A DNA stretch of 38,752 nt from Minisyncoccota bacterium (GTDB lineage: Bacteria; Patescibacteriota; Minisyncoccia; Moranbacterales; UBA2206). Shown here piece after piece: positions 30,521-38,670 of the stretch; position 1 is the first letter of the stretch; the number at the start of each line of letters is the position of its first letter. The stretch is from assembly GCA_031291955.1 (NCBI GenBank), contig JARLIA010000008.1, positions 1-38,752 on the forward strand, written 5' to 3'. Below the pieces are notes generated by a model. It searched no databases. It was not told where the DNA came from and saw only the letters and a list, made by a program, of their open reading frames with translations. A program made the translations under genes and the position numbers.

Positions 30521-31615
30521 ATGGAAATTGAACTAAATGAAATTCCAGTGCGTGAACTTTTTGCTGGATATAAGGATAGTGATGAAGAGGGTGTGGTTGG
30601 TTATGGCGGAAAATTAGATATTCGCCCGAAGTATCAGCGTGAGTTTATTTATAAACCCGAACAACAAATTGCTGTAATAAATTCAGTGATTGGCGGTTTT
30701 CCGCTAAATGCAATGTACTGGGTAAAGAATAATGATGGAAGCTTTGAAATTCTTGATGGACAACAACGCACGGTTAGCATTTGTAATTTTGTAGCTGGCA
30801 ACTTCAATATCACAAATCGTGAATATCAAATGTATTTCACCAATTTAACCGAAAAAGAAAAAACGAAGATTTTGGATTATAAACTCATGGTTTATTTTTG
30901 CGAAGGCACATATGATGAAAAATTGGCATGGTTTAAGGTTATCAATACCGCGGGTGAAAAGTTAACAAATCAAGAATTGCTAAATGCTATCTATTCAGGG
31001 ACTTGGGTAACTGATGCCAAGCGATATTTTAGTAAGAGCAATGCACCGGCATCCCTTTTGGCCAATGACTATATGGGTGGAACATTAAACCGTCAAGAAT
31101 ATTTGGAAACAGTACTCCGCTGGATTAGTAATGATAAAATTGAGGATTATATGGGCAAGCATCAACATGATGCAAATGCTGAGGAATTATGGGCGTATTT
31201 TCAAAGAGTGATTGAGTGGGTGCAATTTGTTTTTCCAAAATATCGCAAGGTGATGAAAGGAATTGAGTGGGGCGAATTATATGGTAAATTCAAGGATACT
31301 AAATTAGATGCAGAAGAATTGGAGAGTGAAGTTGCGCGATTAATTGCTGATGAAGATGTTGACAGCAAAAAAGGCGTGTACTGGTATGTGCTAACTGGTG
31401 AAGAAAAATATCTCAATATTCGGGCATTTAACGAGAAAATGAAACTTGAAGCGTATGAAAAACAAAAAGGTATTTGCAAGAAATGCAAAAAACATTTTGA
31501 AATTGAAGAAATGGAAGCTGATCATATAACCCCTTGGCATGAGGGCGGAAAAACTATTGCAAAGAATTGCCAGATGTTATGCAAAGAATGTAATAGGAGA
31601 AAATCGGGGAAGTAA
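30521..31615 (+). CDS. DUF262-HNH nuclease, probable restriction partner
   Basis: The 364-residue protein starts with a DUF262 (ParB/Srx-like) domain. RPKYQRE at 35-41 and ILDGQQR with DGQQR at 79-83 are its signature, as in GmrS and other nucleotide-using restriction proteins. The C-terminal 46 residues form an HNH nuclease: CKKC (C319, C322), EADHITPWHEGG with H335, N349, and CKEC (C354, C357). Together they suggest an NTP-dependent or modification-sensing DNA endonuclease. It lies one base after the methyltransferase gene and 4 bp before the PHP-ATPase gene, so it is part of one operon. Whether it cuts unmethylated sites or acts only with the ATPase is open. Confidence 0.85.
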   Translation: MEIELNEIPVRELFAGYKDSDEEGVVGYGGKLDIRPKYQREFIYKPEQQIAVINSVIGGFPLNAMYWVKNNDGSFEILDGQQRTVSICNFVAGNFNITNREYQMYFTNLTEKEKTKILDYKLMVYFCEGTYDEKLAWFKVINTAGEKLTNQELLNAIYSGTWVTDAKRYFSKSNAPASLLANDYMGGTLNRQEYLETVLRWISNDKIEDYMGKHQHDANAEELWAYFQRVIEWVQFVFPKYRKVMKGIEWGELYGKFKDTKLDAEELESEVARLIADEDVDSKKGVYWYVLTGEEKYLNIRAFNEKMKLEAYEKQKGICKKCKKHFEIEEMEADHITPWHEGGKTIAKNCQMLCKECNRRKSGK

Positions 31616-31619
31616 AATT

Positions 31620-34379
31620 ATGGATGATAACAGACAATACAATCGTGGCTCGGAATGGAGAAAATGGGACTTGCATGTTCACACGCCGTTTTCTCATACA
31701 TCAGAATACGCTGGGGCGACACCTGAAGAAAAGTGGGATAACTTTATTGAAGGGCTAGAGTCTTTACCGGAAGACATGAAAGTTATTGGCATCAATGATT
31801 ATCTTTTCTTGGATGGTTATAAGGAGGTATTGAAATATAAAAATGATGGTCGATTAAAAAATATAGACTTAATATTGCCCGTTGTAGAATTTAGATTAAA
31901 AGAGTTTGTAGGAAATGAACAATTAAAGAAAATTAACTACCATGTCATTTTTGCAGAACAGAGCCTTCTCGACACTGATACTATAGAAGCACAGTTTTTA
32001 TCTTGTTTTAGATCATCATGCAATCTTGAGGTAGACGATGTGGGTGGTGCTACTTGGGGTGGCGTTGTAACAAAAGAAAGTTTAATTGATCTTGGTAAGC
32101 ATATATATGAAACTACCCCAGAAGATAAAAGAGAAAGTGACAATCATTTCGAAATAGGCTTTAAAAACATTAGTTATAGTCTCGACAAACTCAAGGAGTG
32201 TTTAGGAGAAATAAAAGAGCCAAACACATATCTGAAAGGTAAATACATAAAAGCTATTGGAAAGTCAGAATGGGAAGATTTTAGGTGGACAGGGTCTCCT
32301 GCGGATAAGAAGGATATAATCAATAATGCGCATATTGTCTTTTCTGCTTCACCAAATGCAGATCAGGCAAATAAAAATATAGGATCTTTAAAAGATCAAT
32401 CAGCAAATGGTCGTTTACTACATTGCAGTGATGCGCACACTATTAAGCAAATTGAAGATGAGGGGGTTGTAAGATTTGATTTTTCTAATACTAGCCCTAA
32501 AGATTTAGGGCATTGTTTTACATGGATTAAGGGGAGTACTAGTTTTGAGACATTGCGACAAGTGGTGGTGGATTATGAAAACAGGGTCTTGATACAAGAA
32601 AGAAACCCTGCTGAAAACAAGAATTCATCCCCAGAGCTTTTTATTGAGAAAATGGAATACAAACAAGACGGCGAAACTCATACAGTTTATTTTAATAAGG
32701 ATATAAACTCTGTTATCGGTAAACGAGGTGCCGGAAAGTCTGTTTTGCTTAAGCATATAGTTTTTGATGTACTTGAAAAAGGTGTTAAAGAAATAAAAAA
32801 ACTAAACGAATTTAAAATTTATTGGTGTGATAATACATCTGAAAATAAATTTATTGAATATATACCACAAAACTATCTATCAGCCATCACTTATGAAGAT
32901 GGTGAAAAATATGACGAACGAGATGAAATGCTAAAGGCACGATTGTTTAATAACGATTTATTTAAAAATGCCGATACTAGCAAAAATGAAGCTATTGATT
33001 CGATAGAGCTAAAAATCAATGCAAAAGTAAAAGAAGCAATTAGCTTGCATAGGCAGATTGTGGATACTACTAGCCAACTGAAACCGCTTGGAAAAGTTGA
33101 AGATAAGGATAAAGCAATAAAAACCAAGCAGGAAGAAATTAATAATCTTGGAAAGATTGATATAACTGATGAAGATATTAAAAACCAAACAAAGTATTCA
33201 TCAGAAATAGATTCGCTTAGTGGGGATATTAAATTATTAGAGCAGGATGTTCAAATTATAAAGAACATTAATAAGGATAAAGATGCGAGTTTTATCACAG
33301 TTGATGACGAAGCCTTTTTTGGATTGTCGCAGACAACATTAGAGTTAATAGAAAAGCACATAGAGAAACTCTCTAGCCAAGAGATTAAAGCGTATCTAGA
33401 TAATCTACTAACTGATTTAACTAAGAAAATCAAAACCAAGAAAAAAGGAAAAAGCACTGTTGAAAAGAAATTGAAGCCGATAAATGAGAAGTTGCAACAA
33501 AATAAGACTATAGAAAAAATTCTAAAGGAAATTAGTAAGCTTGATGTCGAGAAAAAAGAGATAGAAAAACTAAATAAATTCGTCCAAGAATCTAACGAGA
33601 AAAAGGTGGTATTAATTAGTGAAGTTGCTGATTTATACTTATCCTTTAAAGATAAAATAGAGGGAATAATTCAAACTCTTAAAAATGAATTTAGTAACTT
33701 CACTTTTATAACATTTGACTTTATGGTTGGTTATGATGTGAATGCATACAAGAGCAGATTTTTTGATGTGTACATTGATGGACGATCTGGCGATCGGTTT
33801 AAAAAGTTTATTGATGGCAACAGAGATTTTAATAAGATGGAGTTAATTGAAATTATTAAAGATATTATTGCTGACGCGGATACTGCAAAATTAAAAACTA
33901 CGGGTGGTGATAAGGAGCGTGCGCTAGTTGCATTATTAAGTTGTAGATATGATATTGATTTTACAAAATCCGTTAAATATAAAAATGGGGATGGATTGGT
34001 AGATTTTGAAAACATGACTGGTGGACAAAAAGCAATGGCACTACTGGATCTTATCTTTAATTTATCTAAAAGTGGATATCCGATAATTATAGATCAGCCA
34101 GAAAATGATATTGATGTCTCTGGAATTTCGAATGATTTGAGGAGGCTTGTGTTAGATCAAAAAGAAAGACGTCAAATAATAGTAGCAACCCATAGTCCGA
34201 ATTTATTGCTATTGACTGATTCTGAAAATGTAATAATAGCCGAGAATGAAAATAATATTATACATTATCGCAATGGTGGCATTGAGGACAAAAAAATTCA
34301 AGATGACATTGTAAACATTCTTGAGGGTGGTAGAGATGCATTAAAAAAACGTATGCAAAAAATTGGAGTTAACAGGTAA
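31620..34379 (+). CDS. PHP domain-SMC-like ATPase, defence type (Ppl/TrlF-like)
   Basis: The 919-residue protein has an N-terminal PHP phosphoesterase domain: H19 and H21 in WDLHVHTPFSH, and LLHCSDAH later, the metal ligands. An SMC/ABC-type ATPase follows. Walker A GKRGAGKS is at 367-374, a coiled coil spans about 470-690 (GKVEDKDKAIKTKQEEINNL), the signature TGGQ is at 800-803, Walker B IIIDQPEND has D825, and the switch is VATHSPN. This matches the PHP-ATPase group annotated as TrlF-like and the single-gene Ppl defence system described by Gao and colleagues in 2020. I start at ATG 31620; the frame before it overlaps the HNH gene. It probably senses phage DNA or replication through the ATPase and cuts nucleic acid or nucleotides with the PHP domain. 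Confidence 0.85.
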   Translation: MDDNRQYNRGSEWRKWDLHVHTPFSHTSEYAGATPEEKWDNFIEGLESLPEDMKVIGINDYLFLDGYKEVLKYKNDGRLKNIDLILPVVEFRLKEFVGNEQLKKINYHVIFAEQSLLDTDTIEAQFLSCFRSSCNLEVDDVGGATWGGVVTKESLIDLGKHIYETTPEDKRESDNHFEIGFKNISYSLDKLKECLGEIKEPNTYLKGKYIKAIGKSEWEDFRWTGSPADKKDIINNAHIVFSASPNADQANKNIGSLKDQSANGRLLHCSDAHTIKQIEDEGVVRFDFSNTSPKDLGHCFTWIKGSTSFETLRQVVVDYENRVLIQERNPAENKNSSPELFIEKMEYKQDGETHTVYFNKDINSVIGKRGAGKSVLLKHIVFDVLEKGVKEIKKLNEFKIYWCDNTSENKFIEYIPQNYLSAITYEDGEKYDERDEMLKARLFNNDLFKNADTSKNEAIDSIELKINAKVKEAISLHRQIVDTTSQLKPLGKVEDKDKAIKTKQEEINNLGKIDITDEDIKNQTKYSSEIDSLSGDIKLLEQDVQIIKNINKDKDASFITVDDEAFFGLSQTTLELIEKHIEKLSSQEIKAYLDNLLTDLTKKIKTKKKGKSTVEKKLKPINEKLQQNKTIEKILKEISKLDVEKKEIEKLNKFVQESNEKKVVLISEVADLYLSFKDKIEGIIQTLKNEFSNFTFITFDFMVGYDVNAYKSRFFDVYIDGRSGDRFKKFIDGNRDFNKMELIEIIKDIIADADTAKLKTTGGDKERALVALLSCRYDIDFTKSVKYKNGDGLVDFENMTGGQKAMALLDLIFNLSKSGYPIIIDQPENDIDVSGISNDLRRLVLDQKERRQIIVATHSPNLLLLTDSENVIIAENENNIIHYRNGGIEDKKIQDDIVNILEGGRDALKKRMQKIGVNR

Positions 34380-34394
34380 TTGTCATTGAATCGT

Positions 34395-35888
34395 ATGAAA
34401 TTATCAAAGACAAACTTTCTAATATGCCTCGATTGTGCAAAGAATGCTTGGCTAAAAATTCATAAGCCGGAGGTGTATAAGAAGAAAGCGCTTTCTTCTT
34501 TTGAGCTGAATATTATTGATACCGGCAATCAAATTGATGAGCTGGCGCGTGGTCTTTTTCCGGGTGGCGTGCTGGTGGAATCTCGCGATGATACAGAACT
34601 CACGAAGAAGCTTATGGAAGAAAAGACGACTGTAATCTATCAGCCTGTTTTTGCAACTGAAAAATATCTCGCAGTCTCTGACATTTTTGTCTTTAACCCA
34701 GATACAAATGCTTATGATCTGTATGAAGTTAAGTCATCAACAGCTTCGGAAGAAAATGGAGGAAGAAAAACTGAGGATTATTTGATAGACATGGCTTTTC
34801 AAAAGAATGTTCTAAATGATTTGGGTATTGAGGTGGGAACCTTGAATTTGATTAGGCTTAATAAAAAATATGTTCGCTCTGGCGATATTGATTTGAAGGA
34901 ACTATTTTTCATAGAAGATTTAACCAAGCAAGTAAATGAAAAATTGGAGGATGTAAGGAAGAACATGGAAGGGGCTTATGAAATATTATCCAGCGAAGCT
35001 GAACCGAAAGGGCATTGCGACTGTATTTTGAAAGGGAAAAACTCGCATTGTACAACAGCTTGGTATTCAAATTCTGATCTTCCGGAATATCCAGTTCATG
35101 CAATTTCAAGAATCAATGGAAAAAAATTAGCCGAGTTGGTTGATAGTCATATTTTTAATATTCACGATGTGCCGGATGATTTCCCACTGTCAGATAATCA
35201 AAAAAGGCAAGTGGAAACGGCCAAATCCGGCAAAGAATATATTGATAAAAAAGGCATTGCTGAATTTTTAGGAACGATGAAATACCCATTGTCATTTCTT
35301 GATTATGAAACATATCCATCAGCCTTGCCGAGGTATAGTGGGTACAGTCCATATCAGCAAATAACTTTTCAATTTTCACTGCATGTGATTGACTCACGCG
35401 AGAGCGAATTGGAACATTATGATTTTATCTATACTGATCAAGGTTGTCCTGATGAAAGTTTTGCAAAAGCATTGGAGAAGCATATCCCAAAAACAGGAAG
35501 TGTTGTTGTTTGGAATCAGAGTTTTGAAAAAAAGAGAAATGAAGAAATTGAAAAACGTCTGCCTGAATACCGGGATTTTATGCAAAGTGTTAATAATCGC
35601 GTTGTAGACTTGATGATTCCATTTTACGGAAAAACAACAATGTATGATCACCCGGAGTTTAAAGGAAGTGCCTCAATAAAATATGTTTTGCCGGCTCTTG
35701 TTCCGCATCTTTCATATAAAAATATGCACATTCAAGAGGGCGGAACTGCCTCCGACACTTGGAATCGCATTGTGTCAGGGGAATATTCCGATGAAGATAA
35801 AAATATGAAAATACAGGCACTCAAGGACTATTGCCATCTTGATACTTTGGCTATGGTTGAGATCTGGAAGAAGTTGAAATCAGTTTAA
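34395..35888 (+). CDS. Cas4-like nuclease fused to DUF2779 DnaQ-like exonuclease
   Basis: The 497-residue protein has two nuclease-like parts. Residues 1-225 resemble Cas4/AddB-type PD-(D/E)xK nucleases. The active-site pattern is D96 in SDIFVF with E112-x-K114 in YEVKSST, and four cysteines that could hold an Fe-S cluster are at C11 or C14, C208, C210 and C219. Residues about 295-497 form the DUF2779 domain, an RNase H/DnaQ-like fold, with D303/E305 in SFLDYETYP, the WNQSFE motif and a late acid D483 in YCHLDTLAM. I prefer ATG 34395; TTG 34380 directly after the previous stop is possible. Its place in the operon suggests DNA end processing in the defence pathway. Confidence 0.75.
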   Translation: MKLSKTNFLICLDCAKNAWLKIHKPEVYKKKALSSFELNIIDTGNQIDELARGLFPGGVLVESRDDTELTKKLMEEKTTVIYQPVFATEKYLAVSDIFVFNPDTNAYDLYEVKSSTASEENGGRKTEDYLIDMAFQKNVLNDLGIEVGTLNLIRLNKKYVRSGDIDLKELFFIEDLTKQVNEKLEDVRKNMEGAYEILSSEAEPKGHCDCILKGKNSHCTTAWYSNSDLPEYPVHAISRINGKKLAELVDSHIFNIHDVPDDFPLSDNQKRQVETAKSGKEYIDKKGIAEFLGTMKYPLSFLDYETYPSALPRYSGYSPYQQITFQFSLHVIDSRESELEHYDFIYTDQGCPDESFAKALEKHIPKTGSVVVWNQSFEKKRNEEIEKRLPEYRDFMQSVNNRVVDLMIPFYGKTTMYDHPEFKGSASIKYVLPALVPHLSYKNMHIQEGGTASDTWNRIVSGEYSDEDKNMKIQALKDYCHLDTLAMVEIWKKLKSV

Positions 35889-35915
35889 AAAAATAAGATA
35901 ATTTTTAAAAATTTT

Positions 35916-36566
35916 ATGAAAATGATAACTAAATTTCCAAAAACAAATTCTGCTGATATTGCAAGAAGAAAACAGGTAAGGGATGAAAATCTAGAAAGAA
36001 TAGAAAAGAATAATGAATTTCCAGTTTTTAATTTTAAAGCTTTTGGATTCAGACCTTATTTCAATAATAATGACAAAATAAATATTAAAGGCCCTCTTTG
36101 CTTAGGCTCATTATCCAAGGATAGGCAGTGTTTGGCGGAGCTTCGTGGAGATAATGCTGAAAGTAAAAAAGCTCACTGTATTGTTTGTGGCCGAACATAT
36201 GATTTGCCTCATGGCTTTCAGGAATTTAGAGAAATTGCAAATGAAGCATATGATGGATTTGTAAATTCTCAAGCAGAAATAATAACTTTGGATGTTCCCT
36301 ATGAAGCAATAAAAGCTGAGGATGAAGATGAAACGCGAAAAATAAGAATAAAATGGTCTCAAAAAGATGGCAGAAATCAGGCCGTTATTTATTTCATAAA
36401 TAAAGATGATACGGGGGGTGAAAAGGCTCAAACATTTGTTGATATGGATAGAGAGGAGATAAGGCATGATTCTAGCGACATGCATCCGGATAAATATCTT
36501 GTAAAAATAACAGCAGAATTCAAGAGCACGAATGTGGGTATAGAATATAAGAAAAAAGAAGAATAA
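35916..36566 (+). CDS. unknown zinc-cysteine protein, last gene of the defence operon
   Basis: The 216-residue protein is not recognised. Four cysteines, in PLCLGS, RQCLAE and HCIVCG, with nearby histidines suggest a zinc ribbon at about 60-100. The C-terminal half (residues 120-216) is predicted beta and ends in a charged tail. No membrane helix or signal peptide is seen. It begins 27 bp after the DUF2779 gene on the same strand, so it is probably co-transcribed with the methyltransferase-HNH-PHP-nuclease genes. A sensor or adaptor role would be plausible but is unsupported by any motif. Confidence 0.55.
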   Translation: MKMITKFPKTNSADIARRKQVRDENLERIEKNNEFPVFNFKAFGFRPYFNNNDKINIKGPLCLGSLSKDRQCLAELRGDNAESKKAHCIVCGRTYDLPHGFQEFREIANEAYDGFVNSQAEIITLDVPYEAIKAEDEDETRKIRIKWSQKDGRNQAVIYFINKDDTGGEKAQTFVDMDREEIRHDSSDMHPDKYLVKITAEFKSTNVGIEYKKKEE

Positions 36567-36643
36567 TTTTTTTTTCAATTATTGCAAAATAAATAAAGAG
36601 GGTGATTTGTTTTCAGGTTTCTAATCAGGAAAAGATATAGAAT

Positions 36644-36811
36644 ATGCAATATAAGTTTTCAGAAAAACTAAGAAAGGATCTTGCTGAATATTTCAAAAGA
36701 AATCACAACTTGGATATTACAAGCGAAACAGCAGATGAATGGCTCGACTCTATGGCTGGCTTATTTCTAGTATTTAGTGAGATTAATGCTGACAAAAAAT
36801 CACTTCATTAG
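36644..36811 (+). CDS. small helical protein at the right end of the element
   Basis: The 55-residue protein (MQYKFSEKLRKDLAEYFKRN to INADKKSLH) is helical and acidic/basic mixed, with the core ITSETADEWLDSMAGLFLVF. It resembles short proteins often found beside recombinases in CPR elements. Its last 12 bp overlap the proposed recombinase tail on the other strand. In a circular form it would lie directly tail to tail with the recombinase gene. The start ATG is 78 bp after the upstream gene. Confidence 0.55.
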   Translation: MQYKFSEKLRKDLAEYFKRNHNLDITSETADEWLDSMAGLFLVFSEINADKKSLH

Positions 36812-36886
36812 AGCCATCGCTCTCTCCAATCTAATCTCAATCACATCCCAATTTTCCAGTATATTCTCTCGAAGCGCATACCCAAG
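36800..36886 (-). other. displaced 3' end of the recombinase gene
   Basis: Starting from the attR core and reading the minus strand in the recombinase frame (ATG CAC GGG) gives MHG, then 28 codons beginning LGYALREN and ending ERAMALMK, then TGA at 36802-36800. Joined to the main gene across the core, this would restore a 546-residue recombinase. A 28-codon open run alone is not rare by chance. The exact frame match at the core and the convergent small gene make it credible. Confidence 0.6.
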
Positions 36887-36896
36887 CCCGTGCATG
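36887..36896. other. attR core
   Basis: CCCGTGCATG, identical to 24308-24317 at the end of tRNA-Trp. The next bases also resemble each other (A-AAGCA in both). Sequence beyond is proposed to be the original downstream flank of tRNA-Trp. Confidence 0.6.
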
Positions 36897-36903
36897 CTAA
36901 AAG

Positions 36904-36928
36904 CAAGGCTTATTTGAGCCTTGTTTTT
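36904..36928 (+). terminator. terminator, probably the original one of tRNA-Trp
   Basis: CAAGGCT TATTTG AGCCTTG followed by TTTTT is a good intrinsic terminator 8 bp after the attR core. It ends no nearby gene on the plus strand, which fits displacement from tRNA-Trp by the insertion. Confidence 0.75.
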
Positions 36929-36998
36929 GTGTGGGGTGGTATGAAGTTAGAACTAAATATGTTAGTATTAAAATATAATATTATTGAGGTAAATAATT

Positions 36999-37799
36999 AT
37001 GATAATTGACTCTCACATTCACATATCAATATTTGATAATAATGCGAGCTCTTTGCAGGAAGCATTTGACTTGTTTTTGCAAGAAATGGAAAAAAATGGA
37101 GTAAGGGCTGCAATTATAATTCCTGATAATATTGAGGGCAGTGATAATATCGCAGATTTAGACAAAGCGGTTGAATTGATTGGCGAGCGTAGAAACCTAT
37201 TTTTACTTGGTAGTCCACAAATCATTCAACGAGGCTCAGGCGAATTAGAAAAATATCGAAAACTATTGGAAGAAGAAAAAATCAAAGGACTCAAGTTTTT
37301 TCCGGGGCATGATCCATATTATCCAACCAATGAAAGGTGTCTGCCATATTATGAATTATGCCAAGAATTGGATGTGCTAGTTTTGTTTCACACCGGAGAA
37401 AATTCAGGGGATAGCGTTTGTGCCAATTGGAATGATCCCAAATATATTGTTGAAATCGCGAAGAAATATCCCCAGCTCAAAGTCATCATCACGCACTACT
37501 ATTGGCCGAAGTTGGATTATTGTTATGAAATAACCAAAGATATTCCTAATATTTATTTTGAACTGGCCACCCTGGCTGATTCCGAAGTCATCGAAAAAAG
37601 TGGGGGTATCAAAAAAATAAAAGAAATTTTACAAAAAACTATTTCCGACCGACCCAACAAAGTCATTTTCGGCACAGACTGGCCGATGTGCAAAATTGAA
37701 GAGCATGTTGAGTTGGTGAAATCGTTGGGGTTGAGTGAGGATGTGGGGGATGGGGTATTTGGAAGAAATGCGAAGATAATTTATAAGATATCATCATAG
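36999..37799 (+). CDS. amidohydrolase family (amidohydrolase_2) metal-dependent hydrolase
   Basis: The 266-residue TIM-barrel protein begins MIIDSHIHIS with the HxH metal motif. Further ligands follow in VLFHTGEN and VIITHYYWPKLDY, and the catalytic aspartate is in IFGTDWPM. This is the amidohydrolase_2 family, which hydrolyses or decarboxylates small carboxylic or cyclic substrates; the substrate is not readable. A strong Shine-Dalgarno (GAGGT) lies about 9 nt before the ATG, and TATAAT occurs at 36974-36979. It lies outside the proposed element but is as A/T-rich as the cargo, so it may also be acquired. Confidence 0.8.
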   Translation: MIIDSHIHISIFDNNASSLQEAFDLFLQEMEKNGVRAAIIIPDNIEGSDNIADLDKAVELIGERRNLFLLGSPQIIQRGSGELEKYRKLLEEEKIKGLKFFPGHDPYYPTNERCLPYYELCQELDVLVLFHTGENSGDSVCANWNDPKYIVEIAKKYPQLKVIITHYYWPKLDYCYEITKDIPNIYFELATLADSEVIEKSGGIKKIKEILQKTISDRPNKVIFGTDWPMCKIEEHVELVKSLGLSEDVGDGVFGRNAKIIYKISS

Positions 37800-37878
37800 G
37801 TGGTATTAGGCCATTATATGGTTACGCTAAACGAATTGATGTTGGAGGTGAAGAAGTTGATGGGGTAAATATCTTTTT

Positions 37879-38658
37879 ATGAAGAAAGGTAAAAAAATAT
37901 TAGGACTAATGATATACGAGCCTCCATGGCAGTATTATGTTAAATACAAGCGCTTTTTGTATGAACTAAAAAGTCCATTTTTAGATAGCATTGATTTTTT
38001 TACAGATGCCAAATTATCTTTTGCTTTTGAAAAGCTAGATAAATATGGGGTAGTTATTTTCTTTTATCATGACCCACTGAAGCAATTATATCCAGAAGTG
38101 TATGAATATGCTAAAAAAGTTAAAAATTATTGCACAAAAAAAGGAATTATTTTTATAAATAATCCTGATGCCCTTTCTCTATCCCAGAAATCGATGCAAC
38201 TAAGTTTACTCAAAAATAAAAAAATTAATGTAGCTAAAACATATTCATTTAGTAATTGGAACGATTTTTTTGCTGACAAAGGCCTAAAATATCCTATATT
38301 TTTTCGTTACGATATTGGGCACGATAGCCTGGGCGAAGGCTGTTCGGAACCATTTAAATCAAAAAAAGAACTCAATGAATCAAAAATATGGAAAAACAAA
38401 AAATGGAATAAAAGGAATCATTTAGAAGGGATTGTCGCAGTGGAATGGATTGACACTAAGGGTAAAGATGGATTTTACAGAAAATATAGGATGTTTGTTT
38501 TTGGCGATTTGGTTATAAAAGGCCCACTGCAAATTTCAGGCGATTGGTTTGTTCATGGAAATAATGCACTTAAAAATAAATCATGCAGGCTAGAAGATAA
38601 AATTTTTATGAAGTATAATGGACTGGCAAATCTAGACAACCATATTAGATGGATGTGA
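37879..38658 (+). CDS. ATP-grasp-like protein, probably truncated at the C-terminus
   Basis: The 259-residue protein resembles the N-terminal and central parts of RimK-like ATP-grasp enzymes, which join a carboxylate to an amine using ATP. Residues about 80-130 give a nucleotide-subdomain-like pattern (KKGIIFINNPDALSLSQKSM), then YPIFFRYDIGHDSLGEG and VAVEWIDTKGKDGFYRKYRM. The usual last part, with the magnesium-binding acid and Asn, is missing, and the frame ends at ANLDNHIRWM. The start of an IS3-type transposase lies 12 bp after the stop, so insertion may have cut the gene. Codon use is very A/T-rich. Family assignment is tentative. Confidence 0.5.
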   Translation: MKKGKKILGLMIYEPPWQYYVKYKRFLYELKSPFLDSIDFFTDAKLSFAFEKLDKYGVVIFFYHDPLKQLYPEVYEYAKKVKNYCTKKGIIFINNPDALSLSQKSMQLSLLKNKKINVAKTYSFSNWNDFFADKGLKYPIFFRYDIGHDSLGEGCSEPFKSKKELNESKIWKNKKWNKRNHLEGIVAVEWIDTKGKDGFYRKYRMFVFGDLVIKGPLQISGDWFVHGNNALKNKSCRLEDKIFMKYNGLANLDNHIRWM

Positions 38659-38670
38659 TAGACTATTAGT

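Larger units (their letters stand above)
24308..36896. mobile_element. integrative element at tRNA-Trp with serine recombinase and defence cargo (about 12.6 kb)
   Basis: The left end is the 3' end of tRNA-Trp and the right end is a 10-bp copy of the same sequence. Just inside the left end is a large serine recombinase gene. The rest holds small minus-strand genes, an array of hairpins and a restriction/defence-type operon. The operon is much richer in A/T than the ribosomal genes to the left. No replication or conjugation genes are seen, so transfer would need help from elsewhere. The boundaries rest on the short repeat and on a split recombinase frame. Confidence 0.65.
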
